A stretch of DNA of 64,000 bases from Photorhabdus akhurstii (GCF_018448925.1 NZ_RCWE01000004.1:310001-374000), one strand, 5' to 3'; counted from the first letter of the stretch, positions 29,100-40,004 are shown. A program made the numbers and translations. The notes: generated by a model not told the origin, from the letters alone.

Positions 29100-29512
29100 C
29101 AGATCGAGTTACCCAGAGCGTTGCTGGCATTTTTATTTTCAATCAGTTCAATTTTGTAACCATCTGGATCTTCAACGAAAGCAATAACGGTTGTTCCGCC
29201 TTTTACAGGGCCTGCTTCACGGGTAATGTTGCCACCGGCTTGGCGAATAGATTCGCAAGTGGCTGCGACATCATCAACACCTAATGCAATGTGACCAAAA
29301 GCATTCCCCATTTCGTAATGGTTAACTCCCCAATTATAGGTTAACTCGATTACGGCTCCTTCGCTCTCATCAGCGTAGCCAACGAAGGCGAGCGAGTATT
29401 TATATTCGATGTTTTCACTGGTGCGTAGCAGGCGCATGCCTAACACTTCAGTGTAAAAATTAACGGAGCGTTGTAGATCACCAACACGGATCATGGTATG
29501 GAGTAAACGCAT
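29099..29512 (-). CDS. gloA: Lactoylglutathione lyase (glyoxalase I)
   Basis: A 137-residue glyoxalase I (E. coli 135 aa) from the ATG at 29512 ([10 protein letters not shown]), with TAGAGGTAAT as SD. The metal ligands H5, the glutamate in [11 protein letters not shown], the histidine in [10 protein letters not shown] and the glutamate in GYKIELIE are visible, typical of the Ni-dependent form. It converts the methylglyoxal-glutathione adduct to S-lactoylglutathione. Confidence 0.95.
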   Translation of the reverse strand: MRLLHTMIRVGDLQRSVNFYTEVLGMRLLRTSENIEYKYSLAFVGYADESEGAVIELTYNWGVNHYEMGNAFGHIALGVDDVAATCESIRQAGGNITREAGPVKGGTTVIAFVEDPDGYKIELIENKNASNALGNSI

Positions 29513-29684
29513 AATTACCTCTAATTTAATGGTTTTACCAATATTTTTGTGCGGTAGGTCGCACAAAAACCACTAACTATAACGTGTCTTACGGTTACAG
29601 TTCAATTTTCCCATAATTATAATTTATTCTTATCTAGGTTTATAATTAAATATAGTATGTGAATTGTATAGGAAACGGGATGTG

Positions 29685-29924
29685 ATGGCTGAGCAACTGG
29701 AGTTTTTTGCTATTCCCAGTCCTTGTCGAGGAATTTGTCAGGCTAATGAGCGAGGTTTTTGTCTGGGGTGTTATCGCAGCCGGGAAGAAAGATTTAATTG
29801 GATGAAAATGTCTGATGGGCAAAAGCGTGAAGTATTGCGACTGTGCCGACAAAGATATTTACGTGCATTGAGAGCACAAAATCAGACAGATGAAGAACCA
29901 CCTGAGCAGTCATCACTATTTTAA
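29685..29924 (+). CDS. ydhL: YdhL, DUF1289 cysteine-rich protein
   Basis: A 79-residue protein, equal to E. coli YdhL from the ATG at 29685. It contains PCRGIC and GFCLGCYRSREERFNW, the conserved DUF1289 cysteines that may bind a metal or Fe-S cluster. The function is unknown. Confidence 0.88.
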   Translation: MAEQLEFFAIPSPCRGICQANERGFCLGCYRSREERFNWMKMSDGQKREVLRLCRQRYLRALRAQNQTDEEPPEQSSLF

Positions 29925-30483
29925 TTATAAATTTTTGAAGTTATTAAAGTTAACAATTCAATGATTTACTTATATAGGGTTATATTTTTGGCGAAGTTAT
30001 AAATGTTCTACTATAATCTTAAGTATTTTGTTTGTTATTTTTTTATTTTTTACTTAACGAAAAGACTAAGTGAGCTTATTTGGGATTTTTTATAACTTTA
30101 TGTTTTAAATGGAATTTTAAGCCTAATTGTGTGATAAATGTAAAATAAAAACAACATTAATGTAAAAATAGATAGCTTAGCATTTAGATGACAGCTATTC
30201 TTATAGTACTTTGAATAAAGTATTGAATGATATTTATTGGTTTCTGTTTGCTTGTATTCATAGTTCTGATAGTTTTTATGGTAAAAATATTGTATGTTAA
30301 TTGTTTTGTTCTGAGTTTAAATTAAGTTTAGTTGTTCTTGGTTATAGTTACCTGAATTAGTTAGTTGCTAAGAATTTACTGTGATTATACAGAAGTTATA
30401 TATACTTTTTTAAGGCTAGTTAGCCTGATTTAGAAAAATTTGGCTGTTATGTTTAGTAGGCTAGTTTATTTAAGGAGGGACAA
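29925..30483 (+). other. Long AT-rich leader of slyA
   Basis: A 560-bp interval with no gene, very AT-rich, ending at the slyA SD. Several TTAG/CTAA-type sequences resembling SlyA half sites occur (for example TTAGTTAGTTGCTAA at 30357-30371). Such DNA is a likely H-NS target. No hairpin terminator was seen after ydhL. Confidence 0.4.
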
Positions 30484-30915
30484 TTGGAATCTACATTGGG
30501 ATCAGATCTGGCACGGTTAGTTCGTATTTGGCGTGCTTTAATTGACTACCGTTTAAAGCCGTTAGAATTAACTCAGACTCATTGGGTAACGTTGTACAAT
30601 ATTAGCCGGTTACCTCAGGAGCAATCTCAGATACAGTTGGCGAAAGCTATCGGTATCGAGCAACCATCTTTGGTCAGGACATTAGATCAGCTTGAGGAAA
30701 AAAAACTTATCACTCGGCATACTTGTGCCAATGATCGTCGTGCAAAGAGAATCAAGCTAACTGAAGATTCTGCATCGGTTATTAGGGAGTTGGATGGTGT
30801 TATTGAATCCACAAGAAATGAGATTCTGGAGGGTATTTCACGCGAGGAACTTGCTTTTCTTTCCACTTTAGTGCAGAAGTTAGAGCAAAATATTATCCAA
30901 TTACAGAGTAGATAG
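30484..30915 (+). CDS. slyA: Transcriptional regulator SlyA (MarR family)
   Basis: A 143-residue MarR-family winged-helix protein, closely matching E. coli SlyA (144 aa). The start is TTG at 30484 with a near-perfect SD (AAGGAGGG); no ATG is available in this region. The recognition helix region [16 protein letters not shown] and wing [12 protein letters not shown] are conserved. SlyA/Hor-type regulators counteract H-NS silencing and control virulence and secondary-metabolite genes in insect- and plant-associated enterobacteria. Confidence 0.94.
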   Translation: MESTLGSDLARLVRIWRALIDYRLKPLELTQTHWVTLYNISRLPQEQSQIQLAKAIGIEQPSLVRTLDQLEEKKLITRHTCANDRRAKRIKLTEDSASVIRELDGVIESTRNEILEGISREELAFLSTLVQKLEQNIIQLQSR

Positions 30916-30955
30916 TAATTACGATAGCCATGAAATGCTAACCGGATGAAAGAAG

Positions 30956-30990
30956 ACCGCGACTTACCAAAATGAAGTCACGGTTTTCTT
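30956..30990. terminator. Terminator between slyA and slyB
   Basis: ACCGCGACTT pairs with AAGTCACGGT across a loop with one mismatch, followed by TTTTCTT. It separates the convergent slyA and slyB. Confidence 0.6.
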
Positions 30991-31001
30991 ATTTCTATAT
31001 C

Positions 31002-31472
31002 TTATTGTCGAGGTGAAACAGTAATATTACTGCCTTGGCCTGCGATTCTTACTCGTTGACCTTTATGGAAAACAGTTTTACCTTGCTTTTGAACAACAAT
31101 GATACTTTCACCGCTGTCACGACGAATTTCGAGTTCCACACCTTTAGTTGTGTTAAGAGCCCCCTGAACGTTTTGGCCTGCAACACCACCGGCAATCGCA
31201 CCAGCGGCAGTCGCCAATGTATTGCCACTACCGCCGCCAATAGTATTACCAACCAAGCCTCCTAGAACTGCGCCGCCAATTGCGCCTAATACATTCTCAT
31301 CGCTACCCGCCTGAATATTGATAGGACGAACAGAAACAATTGTACCGTAAGAGACAGTCTGGACCTGCTTAGCTTGTCCAGCGGTATAGGTATCACCAGA
31401 AAGAGAATCGGTGTTGACACAGCCTGATAATGAAGCAACGGCAACCGCGCTAACTAAAAAGTGCTTAAACAT
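31002..31472 (-). CDS. slyB: Outer-membrane lipoprotein SlyB
   Basis: A 156-residue lipoprotein (E. coli 155 aa) from the ATG at 31472 with an AGGAG SD; the frame continues upstream without similarity. Signal peptide with lipobox LSGC (C18), then a glycine-zipper region (GAIGGAVLGGLVGNTIGGG), then a small C-terminal beta domain. It stabilises outer-membrane proteins under stress and is PhoP-controlled in relatives. A PhoP box was not clear by eye. Confidence 0.93.
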   Translation of the reverse strand: MFKHFLVSAVAVASLSGCVNTDSLSGDTYTAGQAKQVQTVSYGTIVSVRPINIQAGSDENVLGAIGGAVLGGLVGNTIGGGSGNTLATAAGAIAGGVAGQNVQGALNTTKGVELEIRRDSGESIIVVQKQGKTVFHKGQRVRIAGQGSNITVSPRQ

Positions 31473-31813
31473 AGTAACTCCTAATTTCGATGCCTGACTG
31501 CGGAAATCTGATAGCTTACTGGGCAATCAGGCTAACAACCGGCATTGGCAATAAGTAATAAAAAGTTTATCCAAATAGAATGCCAGTACATTAGCAATCT
31601 AGTGCTAAACATATATTAAACGTCAATAGAGATTTTTAAAAGAAATAGCTATTAATGAGAAATTCAGCATTTTTTGTGAAGTTGTTTCCAAAACTCAGGT
31701 TTTATTCCTTAGTTTGTCTATTAGCCATATACAGCCAAAACCACTGCGCTTTATAGTTATTGGCGTGGTTTCTGATTTTATCAAGACAGATTTTAAGCAG
31801 GAAGGCAAATTAA
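31473..31813. other. Divergent slyB-anmK promoter region
   Basis: A 341-bp gene-free interval that must hold both promoters. No recognisable operator or hairpin was resolved. Confidence 0.4.
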
Positions 31814-32932
31814 ATGGTTATGAAGTCAGGTCGTTATATTGGTGTAATGTCGGGGACAAGTCTGGATGGCGTTGATGTGGTGCTTGCAGCAATCAATGAT
31901 AAAGTTGTTGCTCAACAAGCCAGTTATTCACATCCATTCCCACACGAATTAAAACAGAAAATTCTTGCAGTCTGCCAAGGGCAGCAAACGACATTATCAG
32001 CAATTGGTCGGTTAGATTATGAACTTGGTTCTTTATTCGCTGAAGCAGTGCAAGGCTTACTGATTAAAACAGGGTTAACCACCAGTGACATTATCGCTGT
32101 GGGATGTCATGGACAAACCGTTTGGCATGAGCCAGATGGTCACACGCCTTTCACTATGCAGCTTGGCGACAATAACCGTATCGCAGCTTTAACTGGGATG
32201 ACTGTGGTTGGCGATTTTCGTCGGAGAGATATGGCATATGGCGGGCAAGGAGCGCCATTAGTTCCCGCTTTTCATTTCGCCGTCTTAGGGCATCCGACAG
32301 AACGCAGAATAATTCTCAATATCGGTGGTATTGCCAATATAACGACGCTATTACCGGGATCACCGGTCAAAGGTTATGACACAGGTCCGGGTAATATGCT
32401 GATGGATAGTTGGGTGTGGCGTCATCAGAAAAAACCTTATGATAAAGATGCGCAATGGGCGCGGGAAGGTACGGTTAATAACCAGCTACTTAGACAAATG
32501 CTTTCTGATCACTATTTTTCACGACCAGCGCCTAAAAGCACAGGCCGGGAGTATTTCAATATGAGTTGGCTGGAGGCGCAATTAGCTAACTTTCCTGACA
32601 TATCTCCAGTTGATGTCCAGGCAACACTGGCCGAGCTGACTGCGGTGTCTGTGTCACAGCAAATCATGTTGAGTGGCGGATGTGAACGTCTGTTGGTTTG
32701 TGGCGGCGGCGCACGTAACCCACAGATAATGAGTCGACTTTCTGCATTATTACCGGGAACGGAGGTTTGCCCGACAGATAAATATGGCTTAAGCGGCGAT
32801 GATATGGAAGCACTGGCATTTGCCTGGTTGGCATTCCGTACGATGTCAGGCGCGTCAGGGAATTTGCCCTCTGTTACCGGTGCGAGTACTGAAACCATTT
32901 TAGGGGCAATTTATCCTGTTAATAATCAATAA
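31814..32932 (+). CDS. anmK: Anhydro-N-acetylmuramic acid kinase
   Basis: A 372-residue sugar kinase (E. coli AnmK 369 aa). The N-terminal phosphate loop [12 protein letters not shown], the central [20 protein letters not shown] and C-terminal [10 protein letters not shown] are conserved. It phosphorylates 1,6-anhydroMurNAc during cell-wall recycling. The first ATG has an AGGAAGG SD at suitable spacing; a second ATG at 31820 matches the E. coli start. Confidence 0.94.
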   Translation: MVMKSGRYIGVMSGTSLDGVDVVLAAINDKVVAQQASYSHPFPHELKQKILAVCQGQQTTLSAIGRLDYELGSLFAEAVQGLLIKTGLTTSDIIAVGCHGQTVWHEPDGHTPFTMQLGDNNRIAALTGMTVVGDFRRRDMAYGGQGAPLVPAFHFAVLGHPTERRIILNIGGIANITTLLPGSPVKGYDTGPGNMLMDSWVWRHQKKPYDKDAQWAREGTVNNQLLRQMLSDHYFSRPAPKSTGREYFNMSWLEAQLANFPDISPVDVQATLAELTAVSVSQQIMLSGGCERLLVCGGGARNPQIMSRLSALLPGTEVCPTDKYGLSGDDMEALAFAWLAFRTMSGASGNLPSVTGASTETILGAIYPVNNQ

Positions 32933-32981
32933 CAATGATAAGCTGTCTGGTATTTAGTGAGTCATAAACAGAGCTACGTTA

Positions 32982-33635
32982 ATGTCAGAACATAATGAAT
33001 TTGATGTTGCAGAATTACGCCGTGAATATATTCGTGGTGGGTTAAGACGTAAAGATTTAACTAAAGAACCTATCGAACTTTTTGAGCGTTGGCTCAAGCA
33101 GGCATGTGAAGCTAAGTTGAGTGATCCAACTGCAATGTGTATAGCAACGGTTGATGAGAATGGTCAACCGTATCAACGTATTGTGTTATTGAAGCATTTT
33201 GATACAAATAGTTTGATTTTTTATACAAATTTAGGCAGCCGGAAAGCAAAACATTTGGCGCGCAATAACAAAATCAGCCTCCATTTCCCTTGGCATCCTC
33301 TGGAAAGGCAAGTCTCTTTTCTTGGTAAAGCAGAACGTCTTTCTCCTGTTGAAGTGATGAAATATTTCCATAGTCGTCCCAGAGATAGCCAGATTGCCGC
33401 ATCGGCGTCACAACAATCCTCTCGTATTTCCGCACGCAGTGTTTTGGAAGGGAAGTTCCTTGAGTTAAAACAGAAATTCTTGAATGGCGAGGTGCCTTTG
33501 CCTAGCTTTTGGGGAGGATTCAAAGTGACTTTTGATTCTGTTGAATTTTGGCAAGGTGGCGCAAACCGGCTCCATGACCGGTTTATTTATCAACGGGAAG
33601 GCGATAGTTGGCATATTGACAGGCTTGCGCCATAA
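32982..33635 (+). CDS. pdxH: Pyridoxine 5'-phosphate oxidase
   Basis: A 217-residue FMN flavoprotein matching E. coli PdxH (218 aa). It contains the FMN-binding [10 protein letters not shown] and [10 protein letters not shown] segments and the C-terminal WHIDRLAP. It oxidises PNP and PMP to pyridoxal phosphate. The anmK-pdxH-tyrS-pdxY order is as in E. coli. Confidence 0.95.
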   Translation: MSEHNEFDVAELRREYIRGGLRRKDLTKEPIELFERWLKQACEAKLSDPTAMCIATVDENGQPYQRIVLLKHFDTNSLIFYTNLGSRKAKHLARNNKISLHFPWHPLERQVSFLGKAERLSPVEVMKYFHSRPRDSQIAASASQQSSRISARSVLEGKFLELKQKFLNGEVPLPSFWGGFKVTFDSVEFWQGGANRLHDRFIYQREGDSWHIDRLAP

Positions 33636-33754
33636 ATCGTGGATTATCGTTTTTAATACTAGCACTTATAGTATTGGCGTTTTATGCTATGCCGCACTCT
33701 TTTTAAGTCGCGATTTATACAACAGACAAAATACACAAATTGATGGAGTCATTA

Positions 33755-35029
33755 ATGTCTAGCAATAACCTGATAAAACAACTGCAAGAGCGGGGCCTCA
33801 TTGCCCAAGTGACGGATGAGAATGCGTTAGTGGAGAGACTGGCGCAAGGCCCTGTCTCCCTCTATTGTGGTTTCGATCCGACCGCTGACAGCTTGCATTT
33901 GGGGCATCTGGTTCCCTTGCTGTGTTTAAAACGATTCCAGCTGGCCGGGCATAAACCCGTGGCGTTAGTTGGTGGGGCTACGGGTTTGATTGGCGATCCA
34001 AGCTTCAAAGCTACTGAACGTAAACTGAATACTGAAGCTACCGTTAAAGAGTGGGTAGAGAAAATCCGTAGACAGGTTTCACCTTTCCTCGATTTTGATT
34101 GTGGTGAAAATAGTGCTAAAACAGCCAACAATTATGATTGGTTTGGCAACATGGATGTTCTGACTTTCCTGCGTGACATCGGCAAACATTTCTCAGTTAA
34201 TCAGATGATTAATAAAGAAGCGGTTAAACAGCGTTTAAACCGTGATGATGTGGGTATCTCTTTCACTGAATTTTCTTATAACCTACTGCAATCCTATGAC
34301 TTTGCTCGCCTGAATGAAGTACATGGCGTTGAGTTACAGATTGGTGGTTCCGACCAGTGGGGAAATATTACTTCTGGTATTGATCTAACTCGTCGTATCA
34401 ACCAGAAACAAGTATTTGGCATGACTGTTCCCCTGATCACGAAATCTGATGGCACTAAGTTTGGCAAAACAGAAGGTGGCGCTGTTTGGTTGGATCCGAA
34501 GAAAACCAGCCCGTACAAATTCTATCAATTCTGGATTAATACTGCGGATGCCGATGTCTATCGCTTCCTGAAATTCTTTACCTTCATGAGTCTTGAAGAT
34601 ATTGATGCTTTGGAAGAAGAAGATAGAAATAGCGGCAAAGCTCCTCGTGCTCAGTACGTGTTGGCAGAACAAGTTACTGGTATGGTGCATGGTGAAGAAG
34701 GGTTGTCAGCCGCTAAGCGGATTACAGAAAGTTTATTCTCTGGGGCCGTTGCTGATTTGACCGAAGCGGATTTTGCTCAATTGGCACAGGATGGTATGCC
34801 GGTAATTGAGCTGGAAAAAGGTGCGGATTTGCAACAAGCTTTAGTTAATGCTGGGTTAGTACCTTCTCGTGGTCAGGCGCGTACTATGATCAGTTCCAAC
34901 GCTGTCGCAATTAATGGTGAAAAACAATCGGAACCTGAATATCTGTTTACTGACAGTAACCGTCTGTTTGGTCGTTACACCCTGTTGCGTCGTGGTAAAA
35001 AACACGATTGTTTGATCTGCTGGAAATAA
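33755..35029 (+). CDS. tyrS: Tyrosyl-tRNA synthetase
   Basis: A 424-residue class I synthetase, the same length as E. coli TyrS with the ATG at 33755 (SD TGGAGTC). The HIGH motif is HLGHLVPL and the KMSKS equivalent is [10 protein letters not shown]-terminal S4 RNA-binding domain ([17 protein letters not shown]) follows. It charges tRNA-Tyr. Confidence 0.97.
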   Translation: MSSNNLIKQLQERGLIAQVTDENALVERLAQGPVSLYCGFDPTADSLHLGHLVPLLCLKRFQLAGHKPVALVGGATGLIGDPSFKATERKLNTEATVKEWVEKIRRQVSPFLDFDCGENSAKTANNYDWFGNMDVLTFLRDIGKHFSVNQMINKEAVKQRLNRDDVGISFTEFSYNLLQSYDFARLNEVHGVELQIGGSDQWGNITSGIDLTRRINQKQVFGMTVPLITKSDGTKFGKTEGGAVWLDPKKTSPYKFYQFWINTADADVYRFLKFFTFMSLEDIDALEEEDRNSGKAPRAQYVLAEQVTGMVHGEEGLSAAKRITESLFSGAVADLTEADFAQLAQDGMPVIELEKGADLQQALVNAGLVPSRGQARTMISSNAVAINGEKQSEPEYLFTDSNRLFGRYTLLRRGKKHDCLICWK

Positions 35030-35047
35030 CTGATATTGCATTATAAT

Positions 35048-35074
35048 GGGGCAACACAAATGTTGCCCTTTTTC
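35048..35074 (+). terminator. tyrS terminator
   Basis: GGGCAACA (35049) pairs with TGTTGCCC (35061), followed by TTTTTCTT. A good intrinsic terminator 20 bp after the stop. Confidence 0.8.
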
Positions 35075-35129
35075 TTACCATGACTTTAATCTTATAAACA
35101 GAAGCCAGAATAAAATATAGGCCGTCATT

Positions 35130-35993
35130 GTGAAAAATATTCTCTCAATTCAATCCCATGTTGTCTTTGGTCACGCTGGTAACAGTGCTGCGGAATTCCC
35201 TATGCGTCGGATGGGGGTGAATGTATGGCCATTGAATACCGTACAGTTTTCAAATCATACCCAATATGCTCAATGGAAAGGGTGTGTTATGCCGGCGAAT
35301 CATCTTACGGAAATCGTTCAGGGCATTGAAGAAATTGAACAGCTTAAATCTTGTCATGCGGTACTGAGTGGATATATCGGTTCACCGGAACAGGGGAGCC
35401 ATATTATCGATATAGTGAAACGGGTAAAAGCGGTGAATCCTGATGCTTGGTATTTCTGTGATCCCGTCATGGGGCACCCAGAAAAAGGTTGTATTGTTGC
35501 GCCGGGGGTGGCTGAATTTCTGTGTGAAGAAGCACTGCCTGTAAGTAACATTATTGCACCAAATTTACTGGAGCTTGAAACACTGAGTATGCAGAAAGTG
35601 GCTAATGTAGAACAGGCTGTTGTGGCTGCCCGAACACTATGTGAGAAAGGGCCGGATATTGTACTGGTTAAACATCTTAGTCGTGCTGGTTATCGGGCTG
35701 ATTGTTTTGAAATGCTATTAGTGACTAAAGAGCATAGCTGGCATGTAAGTCGGCCTTTGGTGGATTTTGGCGAACGTCAGCCGGTTGGTGTGGGTGATTT
35801 AACCAGTGGCCTGCTATTGGTTAACCTATTAAAAGGCGAGTCTTTACAAACTGCCCTCGAACATGTTGCTGCTGCGGTTTATGAAGTGATGGTAACAACG
35901 AAAGATATGGGCGAATACGAACTACAAATTGTGGCTGCGCAGGACAGAATGGTGACTCCTGGTTATAAATTCTGTGCGACGCAATTGGATTAA
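35130..35993 (+). CDS. pdxY: Pyridoxal kinase PdxY
   Basis: A 287-residue kinase, as in E. coli PdxY, with a GTG start at 35130. It is a ribokinase-fold enzyme with the substrate loop [15 protein letters not shown] and the ATP/anion-hole segment [13 protein letters not shown]. It salvages pyridoxal to pyridoxal phosphate. Confidence 0.94.
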   Translation: MKNILSIQSHVVFGHAGNSAAEFPMRRMGVNVWPLNTVQFSNHTQYAQWKGCVMPANHLTEIVQGIEEIEQLKSCHAVLSGYIGSPEQGSHIIDIVKRVKAVNPDAWYFCDPVMGHPEKGCIVAPGVAEFLCEEALPVSNIIAPNLLELETLSMQKVANVEQAVVAARTLCEKGPDIVLVKHLSRAGYRADCFEMLLVTKEHSWHVSRPLVDFGERQPVGVGDLTSGLLLVNLLKGESLQTALEHVAAAVYEVMVTTKDMGEYELQIVAAQDRMVTPGYKFCATQLD

Positions 35994-35999
35994 AATATT

Positions 36000-36050
36000 A
36001 ACCGTTCCACTGACATTGTGTGGAATGACATTGTGTGGAACGGTTTTTTA
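36000..36050. terminator. Bidirectional terminator with a duplicated loop
   Basis: AACCGTTCCAC (36000) pairs with GTGGAACGGTT (36035), followed by TTTTT, between convergent pdxY and gstA. The loop side contains TGACATTGTGTGGAA twice in tandem (36011-36025 and 36026-36040), so the closing strand exists in two near-copies. Confidence 0.75.
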
Positions 36051-36053
36051 CTC

Positions 36054-36659
36054 TTAAATTAACCCTTCTGCTTTCAGGGCATCATGAACACTTGGACGTT
36101 CTGCAATCTTCTTTTGATAAGCTTTAAGATGAACCAGATCAGATAGATCCAATTGCACTAAAGGCGCCCAGTTACTGAGGGTGAATAAGTAAGCGTCAGC
36201 AACAGTAAAGTGCTCCCCGGCAATGTATGGCTGTTCTGCTAATACTTTGTCTATATACTTGAATCTCCTGAGTAGATTATTAATAGCAACAGGACGATAA
36301 TTTTCTGGTGTTCCCGGGAAAAATAGGGGAGAAAATCCTTTATGGATTTCACTGGAAAGATGGCTAATCCATTCAAGTTGATGATATCGTTCCATCGTTC
36401 CGGTTGGTGCGATTAATTTTTTGTCCGGTTTCTGGTCGGCAATATATTGGACAATAACAGCTCCTTCGGTGAGGATCTCATTGTTATCTAACAGAAGAGT
36501 TGGTATCTGGCCTTTTGGATTAATTGCGAAAAAATCGTCGCCGTTCTCCATTTTTTTAGTTTTCAGATCAACTTTAATCATGCTGAAATCAAGTCCTGCT
36601 TCACGAAGTATGATGTGAGGTGAGAGAGAACAAGCTCCAGGTTGGTAATAAAGTTTCAT
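36054..36659 (-). CDS. gstA: Glutathione S-transferase GstA
   Basis: A 201-residue beta-class GST, the same length as E. coli GstA. C10 in [10 protein letters not shown] and H106 of [12 protein letters not shown] are the family's glutathione-interacting residues. The N-terminal thioredoxin-like domain includes [12 protein letters not shown]; the C-terminal domain is helical. It conjugates or reduces with glutathione. SD AAGGAGCGGC. Confidence 0.92.
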   Translation of the reverse strand: MKLYYQPGACSLSPHIILREAGLDFSMIKVDLKTKKMENGDDFFAINPKGQIPTLLLDNNEILTEGAVIVQYIADQKPDKKLIAPTGTMERYHQLEWISHLSSEIHKGFSPLFFPGTPENYRPVAINNLLRRFKYIDKVLAEQPYIAGEHFTVADAYLFTLSNWAPLVQLDLSDLVHLKAYQKKIAERPSVHDALKAEGLI

Positions 36660-37034
36660 GTGCCGCTCCTTAAAAGTTTCCGGTAATAGATATAATAGGA
36701 CAAAGGAACTCAGTAAGGCATTGCTATAGCCTTGATATATACTACCACGACAGATGGAAATAAATGAATGATTAAATAGATATAAGGTGGTGTGATTGTA
36801 TCGTGAATAATCCTTTTCTATATTCTGGTATAGAGGCGATTATTTATTTTTTTATCATTATTTTCAAATAGATTGGTTACGTTAATTTAGAAGTTTAGGG
36901 AAAGATTTTGGATGAAGTGACTTATCCAAAACTTCCCCGTATTTTGTGTCATATAGTATATTTTGCAATTGGTTATATTATATGGAATAAATAATGGCGA
37001 TTATTGATAGTTACAAGAATTCATTTTATATTGG
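36660..37034. other. gstA upstream region
   Basis: A 375-bp AT-rich interval with no gene. It holds the gstA promoter and the 3' side of the next minus-strand gene. No hairpin or operator was recognised. Confidence 0.35.
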
Positions 37035-37793
37035 TTATAAGATAATTAATATATTATTCTTGTTAAATGATTTGTAATCATAGGAAAATAAATTGAATTT
37101 ATTTGTAAAGTCACTAAAATAAATCATGCATTGTCTATAGTTTCTTGTAAAAATATCTTTTTTATTCTCTTGATTAAAGTTTTCGACTAACTTCTTATAA
37201 ATATTATTAATTGTTTCTATTTGTCCGTTAAGTCTATTGACGGAATTATTTATATTTCTAAGACTAAATGAAACGTCTGATATATTTAATGTGATTTCTT
37301 CCATCAATAAAGAGACTTTGTATATTTGTTTTTTATCTTCTCCATCGGGAATATTCTTTAATAATTGTTGTATTTTTATGTGTGTTTTTTCTGCGAAGTT
37401 TTTCTTGTGTTCAAAATCAATTTGAGATATTTCAAATAGTTGTGGTAGTTTTGAGATGAAATCGTTTAGCTTACTAAAATCTGATTCAATTTCTTTCAAT
37501 GCATGATCGACTCTGGCAATATAACCATGACCTAAATATCCACTGCTAAGTGAACCTAAATAAGTTGTTGCTTTGTGTATATTTTTAATAATTCTATCAA
37601 TATCTTGTTCATCGGAATTATATGCATATTCATAATCTTCCAATGCTGATGGCCAGTGATATAATGATTCCTTAAACTCATTCCAAGAAACTGCAATTCC
37701 TTGGGATGGATCATGATTTTTCAGACATTCTGGAAATTTTATATTGGTGATTGATTTAAACATATTAGATATAATTAAAAAATCATTTTTCAT
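37035..37793 (-). CDS. Orphan helical protein of unknown function
   Basis: A 252-residue protein from the ATG at 37793 (MKNDFLIISN), with AAGGTG as SD; a GTG at 37802 is also possible. I do not recognise a family. The sequence is rich in K, N and I and predicted largely helical, with heptad-like stretches around residues 90-215 (IARVDHALKEIESDFSKLND; NNSVNRLNGQIETINNIYKK). There is no signal peptide and no clear membrane span. Its base composition is far more AT-rich than its neighbours and it is flanked by gene-free AT-rich DNA, both signs of horizontal transfer. A relation to alpha-helical pore-forming toxins can be imagined but is not supported by a visible hydrophobic hairpin. Confidence 0.7.
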   Translation of the reverse strand: MKNDFLIISNMFKSITNIKFPECLKNHDPSQGIAVSWNEFKESLYHWPSALEDYEYAYNSDEQDIDRIIKNIHKATTYLGSLSSGYLGHGYIARVDHALKEIESDFSKLNDFISKLPQLFEISQIDFEHKKNFAEKTHIKIQQLLKNIPDGEDKKQIYKVSLLMEEITLNISDVSFSLRNINNSVNRLNGQIETINNIYKKLVENFNQENKKDIFTRNYRQCMIYFSDFTNKFNLFSYDYKSFNKNNILIIL

Positions 37794-38162
37794 TTTATGC
37801 ACCTTGCTAAAATAATAAATATCATTAAATTGTATAAAAGCGTGAAATATAATATTTAAACTAAAAGGGTAAAATAATAAAATATTGCATTAAAAATATT
37901 TAACTGAAAATATTGTACTGATAATCGATTTAATGAAATTAAGTTATTGATTATATTAAAGGACATATTACTGATTAGCGCAAGGAAACAAGATGATATT
38001 TTTTATTTCAGTAAAATAATTATAAAGTAATGTCGTTTAACTCTTTAATTACAAAGGGTTTAATAATTCGTTCCAATAGGTTTTTTATATTTTGACTTAG
38101 AATTAATTTTTACCTATTAGTGATGATTTAATGAAGTAATTAATTTGTTATTTTATTGATAA
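37794..38162. other. AT-rich interval between the orphan gene and fabI
   Basis: About 370 bp, extremely AT-rich, with no ORF worth reporting. It probably contains the promoter of the orphan gene and looks like part of the same acquired segment. Confidence 0.4.
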
Positions 38163-38200
38163 TAAAAGGCCCGAAAAACTAGCTCTTCGGGCCTTGTTTT
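38163..38200 (-). terminator. fabI terminator
   Basis: On the minus strand AAGGCCCGAA pairs with TTCGGGCCTT (38166-38195), followed by TTATTATC. A strong intrinsic terminator. Confidence 0.82.
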
Positions 38201-38231
38201 GTGAGTTGAAATTTACTGATTATTAATCAGA

Positions 38232-39020
38232 TTATTTCAATTCCAGTTCATTCATTGCGACAATGCTGAAACCACCATCAACATGCAGAATTTCACCGGT
38301 AATACCACCGGACAGATCCGAACACAAGAATGCCGCAGCGTTACCAACATCTTCAGTTGTTACAGTGCGGCGAATTGGGTTAACGGTTTCACAGTGAGCC
38401 AACATTTTACGGAAATCTTTGATGCCAGACGCAGCCAAAGTGCGGATAGGGCCAGCAGAGATACCGTTAACACGAATACCTTCGGCACCCATAGCGTTAG
38501 CCATATAACGAACGTTAGCTTCCAGAGATGCCTTTGCCAGACCCATTACGTTGTAGTTAGGGATTGAGCGCTCTGCTCCCAGGTAGGTGAGAGTCAGTAA
38601 AGCAGAATTTGGGTTCAGCATTTCACGGCAAGTTTTTGCCATAGCGACAAAGCTGTAAGAGCTGATGTCGTGTGCGATTCTGAAACCTTCACGGGTAACG
38701 GAATTTACATAGTTACCATCCAGTTGATCAGCCGGTGCAAAGCCAATGGAGTGAACAAAACCATCGAATTTTGGCCAGACCTTACCCAATTCGGTGAATA
38801 GGGCTTCGATGCTTTCATCTTCAGCTACATCGCATGGCAGAACGATAGTAGAGTTCAGGGAAGCTGCAAATTCTTCAACACGAGGTTTCAACTTGTCATT
38901 TTGATAAGTGAAAGCCAGCTCAGCTCCCTGGTCATGCATTGCTTTTGCAACACCATAAGCGATGGAGAGTTTACTGGCGACGCCAGTGATCAGAATGCGC
39001 TTGCCGGTCATAAAACCCAT
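38232..39020 (-). CDS. fabI: Enoyl-[acyl-carrier-protein] reductase FabI
   Basis: A 262-residue SDR enzyme, the same length as E. coli FabI from the ATG at 39020 ([23 protein letters not shown]). The open frame runs 37 codons further up without similarity. NADH site [11 protein letters not shown]; active-site tyrosines and lysine in [20 protein letters not shown]. It catalyses the last step of fatty-acid elongation and is the triclosan target. Confidence 0.96.
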   Translation of the reverse strand: MGFMTGKRILITGVASKLSIAYGVAKAMHDQGAELAFTYQNDKLKPRVEEFAASLNSTIVLPCDVAEDESIEALFTELGKVWPKFDGFVHSIGFAPADQLDGNYVNSVTREGFRIAHDISSYSFVAMAKTCREMLNPNSALLTLTYLGAERSIPNYNVMGLAKASLEANVRYMANAMGAEGIRVNGISAGPIRTLAASGIKDFRKMLAHCETVNPIRRTVTTEDVGNAAAFLCSDLSGGITGEILHVDGGFSIVAMNELELK

Positions 39021-39194
39021 AACAGTATCCTTGTGTGATAACGCCGGTAATGATATTAATGGATTAAAATTGCTCATAGAGACAATATCAATATGACGTT
39101 TTATTGTTAATAAACCCAGTAATTCTATCACGCTAGAGAGAAATATGCTGTATTTTGCGTTCTGCTCCGAGCAGTGATTATCGTTTTCTATATG

Positions 39195-40004
39195 TCAAGG
39201 AATATCCTGCCGCCAGGCATCAGCGGTGAGTGGCTCACCAAAATGGCTGGCGATCAGACGGCGGGTCATATCATGCAGAGGAGAAGCCAACACTTCTGCG
39301 GTATTTCCCCGTTCGACAACTTCCCCCTGATGCATGACCAGCACCTGATCGCTGATATGTTTCATCATGCCAAGATGCTGGGTGACATAGAGGTAAGAAA
39401 TACCCTGTTTTTCCTGTAATTCCAACATCAGATTAATGATTTGAGATCGCATAGACATATCGAGTGATGCTAATGCCTCATCAGCAATAATAATCTGCGG
39501 TTGTAATATTAATGCGCGCGCCAGTGCTACCCGTTGTTTTTGGCCTGAGGCTAACATATGCGGATAATAATTGGCATGGTCCGGTAACAGGCCAACTTGT
39601 CGCAATGTCTGGTTGATCCGTTTTTCCCGCTCCATTGTATTGAGGGCTGTATTAAGTAGAAGGGGAATATCAAGAATTTGCCCAATACGCTGACGAGGAT
39701 TTAGCGATGTACTTGGGTCTTGAAATATCATGCGAATGCGTTGGCTGCGATAACTGTAATCACCGTAAGTGAGTTTATGGCCTTCGATCATGATTTCGCC
39801 GGAAGTGGGTTCAATAACACCTGAAAGCATTTTTGCCAGTGTTGATTTCCCGGAACCGTTTTCACCAATAATCGCCAGTGTCTGTTTAGCTTTTAAAGTA
39901 AAACTAACGGGTTTTACCGCATCAAGATGTTGACGGTGAAAAAACCCCGTTCGATAACGAAAAGTTTTAGCCAAGTTCTTGACTTCTAGCAGAGTATTAA
40001 CCAA
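39195..40004 (-). CDS. sapF: SapF, peptide ABC transporter ATPase
   Basis: A 269-residue ABC ATPase (E. coli 268 aa). Walker A IGENGSGKST, Walker B PQIIIADEALASLD; the signature is LASGQKQRVALAR. With SapD it powers the SapABCDF importer, linked to antimicrobial-peptide resistance in Salmonella and to putrescine export (SapBCDF) in E. coli. It abuts sapD with no gap. Confidence 0.94.
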   Translation of the reverse strand: MVNTLLEVKNLAKTFRYRTGFFHRQHLDAVKPVSFTLKAKQTLAIIGENGSGKSTLAKMLSGVIEPTSGEIMIEGHKLTYGDYSYRSQRIRMIFQDPSTSLNPRQRIGQILDIPLLLNTALNTMEREKRINQTLRQVGLLPDHANYYPHMLASGQKQRVALARALILQPQIIIADEALASLDMSMRSQIINLMLELQEKQGISYLYVTQHLGMMKHISDQVLVMHQGEVVERGNTAEVLASPLHDMTRRLIASHFGEPLTADAWRQDIP

